A stretch of DNA of 64,000 bases. It comes from Microbacterium candidum (lineage in GTDB: Bacteria; Actinomycetota; Actinomycetes; Actinomycetales; Microbacteriaceae). The stretch covers positions 372,001 to 436,000 of the forward strand of contig NZ_JASXSZ010000001.1 of NCBI RefSeq assembly GCF_030315975.1, written 5' to 3'. Shown one piece after another: positions 49,910 to 58,755 of the stretch. How positions within the stretch are numbered: the stretch's first letter is position 1; the number at the start of each line of letters is the position of its first letter. The notes beneath the pieces are model-generated. The model was not told the origin of the DNA. It did not search any database and saw nothing but the letters and a program-made list of their open reading frames with translations. The translations under genes and the position numbers were made by a program.

Positions 49910-51040
49910 GTGTCCGCCCGCTCCGCCTTCGCATGCCTTGCGGGCGTGGCGCTCCTGCTTTCCGGGTGCTCGGCTGCTGCGTCCGCCGGCGCCACCACCG
50001 TGGAGGTATCGGTCGACCGGTGCGGGACGGGATGGGGGCACCCCGGTGCGGGCCCGCAGCATCTCGTCCTCCACAACACGGACACGCGCGCCGGCGAGGT
50101 GTATCTGACAGATGCGGGCTCGGGAGCCGTCTACGCCGAGGTCGATCCGCTCGGCGCCGGCACGACGCAGACCCTGGACATCACGCTCGGGCGCGGGGCG
50201 TACGCCTTCCGCTGTGCGATGGAGGACGAGCAGACCGTGACCGGGCCGACCGTGACGATCACCGGTGGGCCCCGGACCTCACCGTCGCCGGTGGCCGCCG
50301 TCGCCCAGGCCGATCTGCTGGTCGCCACGCGCGCTTACCAGGACTACGTCTCCGGGCGGCTGCCGGCTCTCGGCGCATCCGTCGCCGCGCTGCAGGCAGA
50401 CATCGCCCGAGGCGATCTGGCCGCGGCCCGCACGGACTGGCTGCCCGCCCACCTTCAGTACGAGACACTCGGCGCTGCGTACGGCGCGTTCGGCGACCTC
50501 GACGGGGCGATCAACGGCCTGCCCTCGGGCCTGCCGCAGGGCGTCTCCGACCCGGGCTGGACCGGCTTCCACCGGCTCGAGTACGGCCTGTGGCGCGGGC
50601 AGGATGCGGCGACCCTCCGTCCCGTCGCGGATGCGCTCGCGGCATCCGTCGCCCGGCTGCAGCAGACCTTCGAGCACGACCAGATCGACCCGCTGACCTT
50701 CGCGCTGCGCGCCCACGAGATCACCGAGAACGCACTGCAGTTCGAGCTCACCGGCCGCACCGACTTCGGCAGCGGCAGCTCCCTGCAGACGGTCGGCGCG
50801 AATCTCGACGGGACGGTGGCGGTGCTCGGCATCCTGAAACCCCTGCTCGGCCCGCGCTTCTCGCAGCTGCCCGCAACGCTCGCCCTGCTGGAGCGGACGC
50901 GGGAGGATGCCGCATCCCTCCCACCGCTCGCGAGCCTCTCGCGGGCGCAGCGGGAGCGCATCGACGCGGAGGTCTCGCAGCTCGCGGAAGACCTCGCGCC
51001 CGTCGCATCAATGCTCGAGCCGCGGAGGGCGAACGGATGA
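49910..51040 (+). CDS. efeO: Iron-uptake lipoprotein EfeO (cupredoxin plus M75 domain)
   Basis: 376 residues. An N-terminal lipobox LLLSGC suggests a lipoprotein. A cupredoxin-like region (about 30-125) is followed by an M75/imelysin domain with [10 protein letters not shown] (HxxE motif). EfeO works with the permease EfeU and the peroxidase EfeB to take up ferrous iron at low pH. The GTG start at 49910 is supported by TACGCT six bases upstream. The stop overlaps efeB as ATGA. No efeU gene is seen next to it; purL stands in that place. Confidence 0.92.
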   Translation: MSARSAFACLAGVALLLSGCSAAASAGATTVEVSVDRCGTGWGHPGAGPQHLVLHNTDTRAGEVYLTDAGSGAVYAEVDPLGAGTTQTLDITLGRGAYAFRCAMEDEQTVTGPTVTITGGPRTSPSPVAAVAQADLLVATRAYQDYVSGRLPALGASVAALQADIARGDLAAARTDWLPAHLQYETLGAAYGAFGDLDGAINGLPSGLPQGVSDPGWTGFHRLEYGLWRGQDAATLRPVADALAASVARLQQTFEHDQIDPLTFALRAHEITENALQFELTGRTDFGSGSSLQTVGANLDGTVAVLGILKPLLGPRFSQLPATLALLERTREDAASLPPLASLSRAQRERIDAEVSQLAEDLAPVASMLEPRRANG

Positions 51041-52251
51041 GTGCCGAGCTGGGGCGTCGGGGATTCCTGCGCGGGGCCATCGGGGCTGCGGCTGCGTCGG
51101 GCGCGGCGGCGCTCGCGGGGTACGGGGCGCCGTCTCTGCACGGGGAGTCCGCGCCGGCCGCCGCGCCGGAGCCGTTCCACGGCCCCCACCAGGCCGGCAT
51201 CCTCACGCCGAAGCAGGCCGCGGCCGCCTTCGTCGCGTTCGACCTCACCGTCTCGACGCCTGCGGAAGCCGCGGATCTGCTCGGGACGATCACCGAGCGC
51301 GCCCGGTTCCTCACGACCGGCGGCACCCCGCCGAACCTCGGAATCTCGGCGCCGCCGTCCGATTCCGGGCTGCTCGGACCCGACGTCGTCGCGGGCGGGC
51401 TCACCGTGACGCTCGGCGTCGGCGCTTCGTTCTTCGACGTGCTCGGCATCCCGTCGCTCCGCCCGGCGCACCTGCGCCCGATGGACGTCTTCGTCAACGA
51501 CGATCTGGACCCGGCCCGCACCGGAGGCGACCTCCTCCTGCAGCTGTGCGCCGACAGCCGTGACGTCGTCCTGCACGCCCTGCGCGACATCGCACGGCAC
51601 ACGCGCGGCGGGATGCAGGTGCGCTGGCGCATCGACGGATTCGACTCGCCCTCGCGCCCGAGCGGCGCCTCCCGCAACCTCCTCGGCTTCAAGGACGGCA
51701 TCGTCAACCCCGCCGCGAAGGACGCCGACCGGCTCGTGTGGGTGCATGGGGGCGGGGAGCCGGCGTGGGCAGCGGGCGGTTCGTACCACGTCATCCGCAT
51801 CATCCGGATGCTCGTCGAATTCTGGGATCGAGTGACGATCTCCGAGCAGGAGCGGATGATCGGGCGCCGCCGCGACTCCGGCGCACCGCTCAGCGGCAGC
51901 CGCGAGACGGACGCGCCGGACTACGCCGACGATCCGAAGGGGTCCGCGATCCCGCTCGACGCGCACATCCGGCTCGCGAACCCCCGCTCTCATGCGACGG
52001 ATGCCTCGCGCCTCCTGCGCCGCGGATACAACTACGACCTGGGCACCGACGTCGACGGGAACCTCGACATGGGGCTCGTCTTCAACGCGTTCGTGCAGGA
52101 CCTCGACCGGCAGTTCGTCGCCACGCAGAAGCGGCTCGCCGACGAGCCGCTCGTCGACTACATCTCGCCCGTCGGGGGAGGGTACTTCTTCGCGCTGCCG
52201 GGGGTGCGCGACGCGTCGGACCGATACGGGCGGGCACTGTTCGGACGCTGA
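51037..52251 (+). CDS. efeB: Tat-exported dye-decolourising peroxidase EfeB
   Basis: 404 residues. The twin-arginine signal [22 protein letters not shown] targets it to the Tat pathway. The DyP core shows the GFKDGIVNP motif (heme-side Asp and Arg region) and ends [11 protein letters not shown]. EfeB oxidises Fe2+ or strips iron from heme for the EfeUOB importer. Start ATG at 51037 overlaps efeO, so the two are made together. The next gene on the same strand is the phosphatase, about 100 bp away. Confidence 0.93.
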   Translation: MSAELGRRGFLRGAIGAAAASGAAALAGYGAPSLHGESAPAAAPEPFHGPHQAGILTPKQAAAAFVAFDLTVSTPAEAADLLGTITERARFLTTGGTPPNLGISAPPSDSGLLGPDVVAGGLTVTLGVGASFFDVLGIPSLRPAHLRPMDVFVNDDLDPARTGGDLLLQLCADSRDVVLHALRDIARHTRGGMQVRWRIDGFDSPSRPSGASRNLLGFKDGIVNPAAKDADRLVWVHGGGEPAWAAGGSYHVIRIIRMLVEFWDRVTISEQERMIGRRRDSGAPLSGSRETDAPDYADDPKGSAIPLDAHIRLANPRSHATDASRLLRRGYNYDLGTDVDGNLDMGLVFNAFVQDLDRQFVATQKRLADEPLVDYISPVGGGYFFALPGVRDASDRYGRALFGR

Positions 52252-52258
52252 AGCGATC

Positions 52259-52291
52259 GTTCATCCGATGTTCAGGCTGCGGGCATCCAGC
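52259..52291 (+). promoter_or_regulatory. Candidate PHO box upstream of the phosphatase gene
   Basis: Three 11-bp units in a row: GTTCATCCGAT, GTTCAGGCTGC and GGGCATCCAGC. The 11-bp phase and GTTCA core match the direct-repeat PhoP boxes of Streptomyces. It lies between the efeB stop and the phosphatase start, as expected for phosphate-starvation control. Confidence 0.6.
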
Positions 52292-52351
52292 CAGTCACAC
52301 GCGAGGCGAAGGATGAACCCGCATCCCCATCCCTCCCGAAAGGACTTCGTC

Positions 52352-53992
52352 GTGGCATCCACTCCGAAGCTCTCGCGCCGCGGCCTGATCGCCGCCGGTG
52401 CGGCTCTCGCCGTCGCCGGTCTCGCGATCGGCGGCGCGTCCGCGGCCTCCGCCCAGCAGCCGGCCGACCGGTCCGCCCAGACCCAGACGCCCATCAAGCA
52501 CGTCGTCGTCATCTTCGGCGAGAACGTGTCCTACGACCACTACTACGGCACCTACCCGCAGGCGGCGAACACCGACGGCACGACGTTCACGGCCGCGGCG
52601 AAGACCCCGCGCAACGACAACCTCGTGACGTCCGGCGCCCTGACGTCGAACCCGAACGTCTACCTGCCGTCGCGTCTCACGCCCGCGCAGGCCGCGACGT
52701 GCGACCAGAACCACGCGTACACGCCGGAGCAGAAGGCCGTGAACGGCGGGGCGATGGACCGCTTCGTGCAGAGCGTCTCCGTCGACACGTGCACGGGCCT
52801 CTACGGCGCGCCCGGCCTCGCGATGGACTATTACGACGGCAACACCGTCGCCGCGATGTGGAACTACGCGCAGAACTATGCGATGTCGGACAACTCGTGG
52901 GATGCCACGTTCGGTCCCTCGACGCCCGGTGCGCTGAACCTCATCTCGGGCCAGACGCACGGCTTCACCGAGGTCGACTCGAAGACGCTGAAGCAGGTCG
53001 CGACGCCGGGTTCCTACACGCTGGCGGACCCGAATGCCGCGGGCGTCGGCACGGTCATCAACGACCCTGACCCCGCTTACGACGACTGTTCCGACAAGAA
53101 CCACACGTCGACGAACACCCTCGCCGCCGGCCAGGGCAAGAACGTCGGCGACCTGCTGAACGCCAAGGGCGTGACGTGGGGATGGTTCCAGGGCGGCTTC
53201 CGTCCCACGACCAGCGCCGGCAACGGCGCGACCTATTCGGTGTGCGGTGCGACCCACACGAACCTCGCCGGCGCCTCCGTCGTCGACTACAGCCCGCACC
53301 ACAACCCGTTCGCGTACTACGCGTCGACGTCGAACCCGCACCACGTCGCTCCGTCGTCGGTGGCCATGATCGGCAAGACCGACCAGGCCAACCACAACTA
53401 CGACCTGACGGACTTCGACGCAGCGCTTGCGGCTGGACGCCTGCCGGCGGTGTCGTTCCTGAAGGCGTCCGAGTACCAGGACGGCCACGCGGGCTACTCC
53501 GACCCGATCGATGAGCAGCACTTCATCGTGAACGAGATCAATGCGCTGCAGAAGTCGAAGGACTGGGCGTCGACCGCGGTCGTCATCTCCTACGACGACT
53601 CGGACGGCTGGTACGACCACGTCGCTCCGGCGATCTCGAACGCGTCGCACAGCGCGGCGCACGACCTCGCGGTGTGCTCGTCGTCGACGGCTCCGACGCT
53701 CGGCGGCTACGCCGACCGCTGCGGCCCCAGCCAGCGCCTGCCGCTCGTCGTGATCTCGCCGTACGCGAAGACGAACTTCATCGCGCACAACGAGACGTCG
53801 CAGCCGTCGATCCTGAAGTTCATCGAGGACAACTGGAAGATCGGCCGTGTGGGGGACTCGTCGTTCGACGCGACCGCCGGCTCGCTGAACCCGATGTTCG
53901 AGTTCGGCCAGGCGTCCGCGCCGCGTGTCCTGCTGAACGCCGACGGCTCGGTGCAGTCGGTCAACCCGTCGCAGGACGGTGACGCGCAGTAA
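52352..53992 (+). CDS. Tat-exported phospholipase C/acid phosphatase (AcpA/PlcC family)
   Basis: 546 residues. The Tat signal is LSRRGLIAAGAALAVAGLAIGGASAASA. The catalytic region opens with GENVSYDHYYGTYP, the phosphatase/PLC motif with the nucleophile-side Asn and metal ligands, and continues with DNSWDATFGPSTPGALN and YDDSDGWYDHVAP. It would release phosphate from phospholipids or phosphomonoesters outside the cell. The GTG at 52352 has AAAGGA six bases upstream; an earlier ATG at 52313 is possible. A PHO-box-like repeat lies upstream. Strong terminator follows. Confidence 0.9.
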   Translation: MASTPKLSRRGLIAAGAALAVAGLAIGGASAASAQQPADRSAQTQTPIKHVVVIFGENVSYDHYYGTYPQAANTDGTTFTAAAKTPRNDNLVTSGALTSNPNVYLPSRLTPAQAATCDQNHAYTPEQKAVNGGAMDRFVQSVSVDTCTGLYGAPGLAMDYYDGNTVAAMWNYAQNYAMSDNSWDATFGPSTPGALNLISGQTHGFTEVDSKTLKQVATPGSYTLADPNAAGVGTVINDPDPAYDDCSDKNHTSTNTLAAGQGKNVGDLLNAKGVTWGWFQGGFRPTTSAGNGATYSVCGATHTNLAGASVVDYSPHHNPFAYYASTSNPHHVAPSSVAMIGKTDQANHNYDLTDFDAALAAGRLPAVSFLKASEYQDGHAGYSDPIDEQHFIVNEINALQKSKDWASTAVVISYDDSDGWYDHVAPAISNASHSAAHDLAVCSSSTAPTLGGYADRCGPSQRLPLVVISPYAKTNFIAHNETSQPSILKFIEDNWKIGRVGDSSFDATAGSLNPMFEFGQASAPRVLLNADGSVQSVNPSQDGDAQ

Positions 53993-54003
53993 TCCTGCTC
54001 CGC

Positions 54004-54043
54004 ACACGACGGCCCCGGGGTTTCGGCCCCGGGGCCGTCGTGT
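54004..54043 (+). terminator. Strong hairpin after the phosphatase gene
   Basis: A 17-bp near-perfect stem ACACGACGGCCCCGGGG/CCCCGGGGCCGTCGTGT with a 6-base loop, 11 bp after the stop. T content after it is low, but stem stability is very high. Confidence 0.8.
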
Positions 54044-54058
54044 TCCCGGTGTCGGTTG

Positions 54059-54144
54059 GTGCAGAACTCCACCGATCCGCGCCGGCTGACCGGCGAAGGG
54101 TGCGTTCTCCGGCCGGAAGTCGCCGGACGGGTGGAGTTCTGCAC
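54059..54144. repeat. Long-armed inverted repeat before the ArsR gene
   Basis: Perfect 15-bp arms GTGCAGAACTCCACC and GGTGGAGTTCTGCAC enclose 56 bp that can fold further. It ends six bases before the ArsR -35 box. Confidence 0.75.
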
Positions 54145-54150
54145 GAGGGG

Positions 54151-54179
54151 TTGACAGTCCTGGGCGCCAGGCATAACCT
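54151..54179 (+). promoter_or_regulatory. Consensus promoter of the ArsR operon
   Basis: TTGACA (54151-54156), a 17-bp spacer, then TAACCT (54174-54179). Transcription would start near 54186-54188, at the ATG itself, so the mRNA is leaderless. Confidence 0.8.
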
Positions 54180-54197
54180 ACAACCAAATGGTTGTAG
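54178..54197. promoter_or_regulatory. ArsR operator overlapping the start codon
   Basis: A 20-bp palindrome with perfect 9-bp arms CTACAACCA and TGGTTGTAG separated by AA. The ATG of the ArsR gene lies inside it, and it overlaps the -10 box. It fits autorepression. Confidence 0.75.
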
Positions 54198-54562
54198 AAC
54201 AAGAGCTCAGCGACGACGAGGTGGACCGGATCTTCCGGGCCCTCGCGGATGCGACGCGGCGTGACATCCTGCGCCGCACGATCGAGGCCGAACAGTCGGT
54301 CTCGGCGCTCGCGGCGGAGTACGACATGTCGTTCGCCGCGGTGCAGAAGCACGTCGCCGTGCTCGAGGCCGCCCGCCTGATCATCAAGCGGGCTGAGGGA
54401 AGGGAGCGACTCGTGCGCACCGATCCCCGCATGATCGCCCGCGCCCAGCAGCTGCTGGAGCGCTACCAGGAGCTGTGGCGCCACCGCATCGCCGCCATCG
54501 ATGCGCTGCTCGCCGAGCCGACCGAAGGAGAGAGCAATGCCCGTCACGCAGATCACCCCTGA
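54188..54562 (+). CDS. ArsR-family transcriptional repressor
   Basis: 124 residues. The winged helix-turn-helix (about 40-75) reads LAAEYDMSFAAVQKHVAVLEAARLIIKR. No metal-binding Cys pair (ELCVCD) is present, so it is the type that partners with SRPBCC proteins rather than a metal sensor. It is the first gene of an operon and overlaps the double-SRPBCC gene by 26 bp. The start lies at the promoter's TSS, so it is leaderless. Confidence 0.93.
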   Translation: MVVEQELSDDEVDRIFRALADATRRDILRRTIEAEQSVSALAAEYDMSFAAVQKHVAVLEAARLIIKRAEGRERLVRTDPRMIARAQQLLERYQELWRHRIAAIDALLAEPTEGESNARHADHP

Positions 54563-55508
54563 CCCGGAGGCGCTCACGATGAACGTCCACGCCGAGTTCG
54601 ACGCATCCGTCGAGCGCGTGTGGAGCGTCTTCACCGACCCGCGCCAGCTCGAGCGCTTCTGGGGCCCTCCCGGGTGGCCGGCGACCTTCCGTGCCTTCGA
54701 CTTCGAGCCGGGAGGAGTGGCGAAGTACTCGCTGACCGGCCCTGACGGACAGACGCATCACGCGCGCTGGGAGTTCCTCCGCATCGACGCGCCCGACTCG
54801 TACGAGGTCCTCGACGGGTTCGCCGACGAGGACGGCGACCTCATCGCCGGCATGGCTCCGATGCGGATGGTCTTCACGTTCACGGCCGAGGGCTCCCGCA
54901 CGCGATTCCACGGCGTGACGCACTTCGAGTCGCTCGAGTCGCTCGAGCAGCAGGTCGCGATGGGCATGGTCGAGGGGATGCGGATGGCGATGGGCCAGCT
55001 CGACACCGTGCTCCAGGACCTCCGCGCCTACGCCGAGGGCAAGGGCACCCGCGTCGAGGTGCTCGACGACCAGCACGTGCGCATCACGCGCCTCGTGAAC
55101 GGCCCGCGCGAACTCGTCTGGCGCGCGCACACCGAGCCGGAGCTCCTCAAGCAGTGGCTCCTCGGCCCCGACGGCTGGCGCATGACGGTGTGCGAGGTCG
55201 ACCCCGCGGTGGGCGGCAGCTACCGCTACGCGTGGGAGGGCCCGGGCGAGTCGTTCGGCTTCGACGGGGAGAACCTCGTGGTGGATGCGCCGCGCCGCAG
55301 CGTCACGACGGAGCACATGACCGGCACCGACTATCCGTCGACGGTCAACGACCTCCAGCTGTACGAAGAGAACGGCGCGACGCTGCTCACCCTCATCATC
55401 ACGTACCCGGATGCCGCGACCCGCGACATGGTCCTCGCGACCGGCATGACCGAAGGCATGGAGACCAGCTACGAGCGCCTCGAGCGCGAAGTCCTGGCAT
55501 CCGTCTGA
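54537..55508 (+). CDS. Double SRPBCC (AHSA1-type) domain protein
   Basis: 323 residues holding two START/Bet v 1-like domains in tandem: about 12-155 (ASVERVWSVFTDPRQLERFWGP) and 170-320 (RELVWRAHTEPELLKQWLLGPDGWRM). Homologues usually have one. These folds bind hydrophobic ligands or help Hsp90. A GAAGGAG site precedes the ATG at 54537. The gene overlaps the ArsR gene and precedes an alpha/beta hydrolase, and all three probably form one operon. Confidence 0.88.
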   Translation: MPVTQITPDPEALTMNVHAEFDASVERVWSVFTDPRQLERFWGPPGWPATFRAFDFEPGGVAKYSLTGPDGQTHHARWEFLRIDAPDSYEVLDGFADEDGDLIAGMAPMRMVFTFTAEGSRTRFHGVTHFESLESLEQQVAMGMVEGMRMAMGQLDTVLQDLRAYAEGKGTRVEVLDDQHVRITRLVNGPRELVWRAHTEPELLKQWLLGPDGWRMTVCEVDPAVGGSYRYAWEGPGESFGFDGENLVVDAPRRSVTTEHMTGTDYPSTVNDLQLYEENGATLLTLIITYPDAATRDMVLATGMTEGMETSYERLEREVLASV

Positions 55509-55534
55509 CCTCTGTATCGCGAAAGGATTTCGAC

Positions 55535-56392
55535 ATGACTGAATTGACGATCTCGACCCACGTCGTCGGCGAGGGCCAGGATGCGATCACGTACGACGTG
55601 CAGGGCGACCTCTCCACTGGGGTTCCGCTCTTCCTGTTCGGAGCGCCGATGGATGCCTCCGGCTTCCGCCAGCTCGCCGAGCAGTTCCCCGACCGGGCCG
55701 TCGTGACGTACGATCCGCGCGGGACGGGCCGCAATGCGACAGGAGTCGCCGACATCACGACGGCGGAGCACGCCGAGGACGTGCACCGGGTCATCGAGGC
55801 GCTCGGGGTCGGGCCGGTTGATGCGTTCGGGTCGAGCGGCGGGGCGGTGAACCTGCTCACGCTCGCAGCGCGGCATCCCGCCGATGTTCGGACCGTCGTC
55901 GCGCACGAGCCGCCGTCGGCTCCGCTGCTGCCGGATGCGGACGAGGTGCGGGCGGTCATCTCCGACCTCAAGCGCACCTACGCGGAGGAGGGCAACGGCC
56001 CCGCGATGGCCAAGTTCATCGGGTTCGTGATGTATGACGGGGTCGTGCCGGCCGGCTACCTGGAACAGCCCGCGCCCGACCCGGCGATGTTCGGGATGTC
56101 GGCGGAGGACGACCGCGATCGTACGAACCCGCTGTTCCGCAACATGCCGTCGATCATCGTCGACCCGGTCGACGTCGACGCACTGCGGGGGCTGGGCGAC
56201 CGGCTCGTCCTCGCCTACGGCGTCGAGTCGGGCCAGACCATGGCCGCGCGCGGGGCTCGCGCGATCGCCGCGGCGGTCGGGATCGAGCCGACGGAATTCC
56301 CCGGCAGCCACGGATCGTTCCACGACGAGCCGATGTACCCCGGCATCCCAGTCGAGTTCGGCGTGCGCCTGCGCGAGGTCCTCGACCGCTGA
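55535..56392 (+). CDS. Alpha/beta hydrolase
   Basis: 285 residues. Nucleophile elbow GSSGG (Ser101), early YDPRGTGRN oxyanion region, and a late HGSFHDEP supplying the His. Related to non-heme haloperoxidase/esterase-like enzymes; the substrate is unknown. GAAAGGA lies eight bases before the ATG at 55535. It is 26 bp after the SRPBCC gene, so it belongs to the ArsR operon. Confidence 0.88.
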   Translation: MTELTISTHVVGEGQDAITYDVQGDLSTGVPLFLFGAPMDASGFRQLAEQFPDRAVVTYDPRGTGRNATGVADITTAEHAEDVHRVIEALGVGPVDAFGSSGGAVNLLTLAARHPADVRTVVAHEPPSAPLLPDADEVRAVISDLKRTYAEEGNGPAMAKFIGFVMYDGVVPAGYLEQPAPDPAMFGMSAEDDRDRTNPLFRNMPSIIVDPVDVDALRGLGDRLVLAYGVESGQTMAARGARAIAAAVGIEPTEFPGSHGSFHDEPMYPGIPVEFGVRLREVLDR

Positions 56393-56401
56393 CCCGCCGC
56401 C

Positions 56402-56467
56402 GGTCCCCGAGCCCGTCGAGGGGTCGTAATTGAGCAGCTACGACGACCCCTCGACAAGCTCGGGGAC
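56402..56467. repeat. Dispersed repeat as a full hairpin
   Basis: A 26-base arm GGTCCCCGAGCCCGTCGAGG.. faces CC..TCGACAAGCTCGGGGACC around a 15-base centre, just after the hydrolase stop. It is the best-preserved intergenic copy of the element found inside genes elsewhere in the window. Confidence 0.85.
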
Positions 56468-56486
56468 CGTGAAATACCCCCCCCAC

Positions 56487-56590
56487 GGGTCGTTGAGCGA
56501 GCGAGGAACGAGCGAGACGAAACGCAGGGAGCCGACCTCGAAAGGTCACCGCGTTTCGACTCGTCGCTGGCGCTCCTCGCTCAACGACCC
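56487..56590. repeat. Solitary copy of the 39419-type hairpin repeat
   Basis: A left arm GGGTCGTTGAGCGAGCGAGG..GACGAAACGC faces GCGTTTCGACTCGTCGCTGG..CTCAACGACCC across a ~25-base loop. The same arms form the tandem units at 39419. Confidence 0.85.
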
Positions 56591-56620
56591 GGGCGGTGGA
56601 TGTTGCCGCGCGATCAGCGA

Positions 56621-56700
56621 CGACCGCTCGACAAGCTCGGGGACCGCTCGACAAGCTCGGGGACCGATGTGTGGGCTCGGGGACCGATGTGTGGGCTCGG
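56621..56700. repeat. Four 20-bp tandem units
   Basis: Two units GACCGCTCGACAAGCTCGG and two GGACCGATGTGTGGGCTCGG follow directly, sharing GGCTCGGGGACC. They derive from half of the dispersed repeat. The whole 345-bp gap 56393-56737 holds repeats and no gene. Confidence 0.8.
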
Positions 56701-56737
56701 GGACCGGTGGTCCTTGGACTCGAGGACCCGACGCCGG

Positions 56738-57175
56738 TCAGGTGGCCTCGGCCTGGGCGAGCGCGGCCTCCAGCGCGACCCAGGGCAGCATCGCGCACTT
56801 GACGCGCATGACGTAGCGGGCGACGCCCTGGAACACCTCCGCGTCCCCGAGGAGCTCGGGCGGCTCGCCCTCGCCGCGCGAGCGCATCATCGTGCGGAAC
56901 GCGTCGATGGCCTCGTGCGCGTCGGCGGGGGATGCGTCCGCCAGCAGCTCCGACATCGCCGATGCGGAGGCGGTCGAGATGCTGCATCCACGCCCGTCCC
57001 ACACGAGCTCCACGTGACCGTCGTCGACGACTGCGCCGACCGTGATCTCGTCGCCGCACGTCGGATTGACCTCGTGGTGCGTATGCGCCCAGCCCTCGAC
57101 GCTCCCCGCACCGACACGACGCTTCGCGTGATCGAGGATGACCTCCTGGTACAGGCCCTCCAGCCCGCCGCTCAC
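56738..57175 (-). CDS. sufU: SUF iron-sulfur scaffold SufU
   Basis: 145 residues. The three Cys blocks GCSISTASASAMSE, NPTCGDEI and VKCAMLPW are those of SufU, which receives sulfur from SufS through a zinc-bound Cys. The GTG at 57175 overlaps the sufS stop as GTGA. The rest of the SUF operon (sufB, C, D) is not nearby, so this is a split sufS-sufU pair. Confidence 0.95.
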   Translation of the reverse strand: MSGGLEGLYQEVILDHAKRRVGAGSVEGWAHTHHEVNPTCGDEITVGAVVDDGHVELVWDGRGCSISTASASAMSELLADASPADAHEAIDAFRTMMRSRGEGEPPELLGDAEVFQGVARYVMRVKCAMLPWVALEAALAQAEAT

Positions 57176-58437
57176 CGGCCGGCTCCGAAGAACGGGCGGA
57201 CCTCGCCGAGGGCGGCCGCGAAGGCGGCGATGTCGTCGGAGGTCGAGTACAGATAGGCGCTCGCGCGGGTGGATGCCGTGATCCCGAGGCGGCGGTGCAG
57301 CGGCTGTGCGCAGTGGTGCCCGACGCGGACCGCGATGCCGCGGGAGTCGAGGAACTGCCCGACATCGTGGGCATGGACCCCGTCGACGTCCACACTCACG
57401 AGCGATGCGCGCGCGGCGCCGGGGCGGGGGCCGAGGAGACGCACCCCGGGAACAGCGGCGACCGCATCCGTCAACAGCCCCGCGAGCTCGACCTCGCGCG
57501 TGTGCAGGCGCTGCATCCCGAAGCTCTCCAGGTAGTCGACGGCGGCTCCCAGTCCGACGGCCTGCGACACGGGCTGCGTGCCCGCCTCGAATCGCTGCGG
57601 CGCGGGGAGGAATCTCGCCTCGGTCATCGTCACGGTCGTGATCGTCGATCCGCCGGTGCGTGCCGGGGGCAGCGCGTTGAGCAGCTCGGATCTCCCGTAG
57701 AGCACGCCGATACCCGTCGGCCCGAGCATCTTGTGGGCCGAGAACGCCGCGAAGTCGACGCCGAGCCCGGCGAGGTCGAGGGAGAGGTGCGGCGCCGACT
57801 GGCAGGCATCCAGCACCGTGATCGCACCGAGCTCGCGCGCGAGGGCGACGACGTCGGCCACCGGGGCGATGTACCCGGTGACGTTGGAGACGTGCGCGAA
57901 CGCGACGATCCGGGTGCGGGGGGAGGATGCCGCGCGCAGCGCGTCGATCGTCCAGATGCCGTCGTCGTCGACCTCCGCCCACCGCAGGAGGGCGCCCGTG
58001 CGGGCCGCGAGTCGCTGCCACGGGATGAGGTTCGCGTGGTGCTCGGCCTCGGTGACGAGGATCTCGTCGCCTTCCTTCAGCGCGAGTTCGCGTGGACCCA
58101 GGCCGAGGCTCGCGTCGGAGATCCCGAGCGCCACGATGTTGAGCGCATCCGTCGCGTTCTCGGCCCACACGATCTCATTCGGCTGCGCGCCCACGAACCG
58201 GGCGACGCGCTCGCGGGCTCCCTCGAAGGCCTCCGTCGACCGGCCGACGGCCTCGCTCGCGCCGCGGTGGACGGCGGCGTAGTCGTTCTCGACGAATGCG
58301 CGCTCAGCCGCGATGACGGATGCGGGGCGCTGCGACGTCGCCGCGGAGTCGAGGTAGATGCGCTCGGGATGCGCGGCCAGCAGCGGGAAGTCAGCGCGGG
58401 TCACGGTGTCCGTTCGTTCGGTGGAAGGGGGATGCAT
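57172..58437 (-). CDS. sufS: Cysteine desulfurase SufS
   Basis: 421 residues, fold-type I PLP enzyme. Lys in SAHKMLGPTGIGVLYG binds PLP, and the catalytic Cys lies in VGHHCAQPLHRRLG. It takes sulfur from cysteine and hands it to SufU for Fe-S cluster building. The start is either ATG 58437 or GTG 58404; the latter begins at the usual TRADFPLL. Coupled to sufU. Confidence 0.94.
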   Translation of the reverse strand: MHPPSTERTDTVTRADFPLLAAHPERIYLDSAATSQRPASVIAAERAFVENDYAAVHRGASEAVGRSTEAFEGARERVARFVGAQPNEIVWAENATDALNIVALGISDASLGLGPRELALKEGDEILVTEAEHHANLIPWQRLAARTGALLRWAEVDDDGIWTIDALRAASSPRTRIVAFAHVSNVTGYIAPVADVVALARELGAITVLDACQSAPHLSLDLAGLGVDFAAFSAHKMLGPTGIGVLYGRSELLNALPPARTGGSTITTVTMTEARFLPAPQRFEAGTQPVSQAVGLGAAVDYLESFGMQRLHTREVELAGLLTDAVAAVPGVRLLGPRPGAARASLVSVDVDGVHAHDVGQFLDSRGIAVRVGHHCAQPLHRRLGITASTRASAYLYSTSDDIAAFAAALGEVRPFFGAGR

Positions 58438-58476
58438 CCAGTCTGCCTTGCCTGGCTGGGTGCAGGGCGGTCCCAC

Positions 58477-58749
58477 CTACCGAAGGATCTCGTACCAGCG
58501 GATGTTCGCGCTGCCTGCCGTGCGGGCGGCGTCGTTCGACCACTCGCACGTCCAGTGCGGGGAGAGACCGCTTTCCCAGGTCACCGCGTCGAGATGCGAT
58601 GCTCCCGCGAGCGACGCGCAGATGCGCGTCGCGGCGGCGGTGTGGTCGGCGGTCGCCCACACGGAGCCGATCGTCAGCAGCACGGCCGGGATCGCGACGA
58701 GCACGAGCCCGATGGCCCCGAGGACCCACCACACCCATTGCCGGCTCAT
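58477..58749 (-). CDS. Small hypothetical membrane protein (90 aa)
   Basis: One N-terminal transmembrane helix (WVWWVLGAIGLVLVAIPAVLLTIGSVW) followed by an outside domain of about 60 residues with two Cys (RICASL, HWTCEWS) that could form a disulfide. No family recognised. The ATG at 58749 is six bases after TAGGCT, which supports it as a real leaderless gene. Confidence 0.7.
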   Translation of the reverse strand: MSRQWVWWVLGAIGLVLVAIPAVLLTIGSVWATADHTAAATRICASLAGASHLDAVTWESGLSPHWTCEWSNDAARTAGSANIRWYEILR

Positions 58750-58755
58750 AGCCGA

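Noticed and set aside
56621..56700. Tandem 20-bp units considered as a CRISPR array
   Set aside because: Units abut with no spacers, and no cas genes are present.
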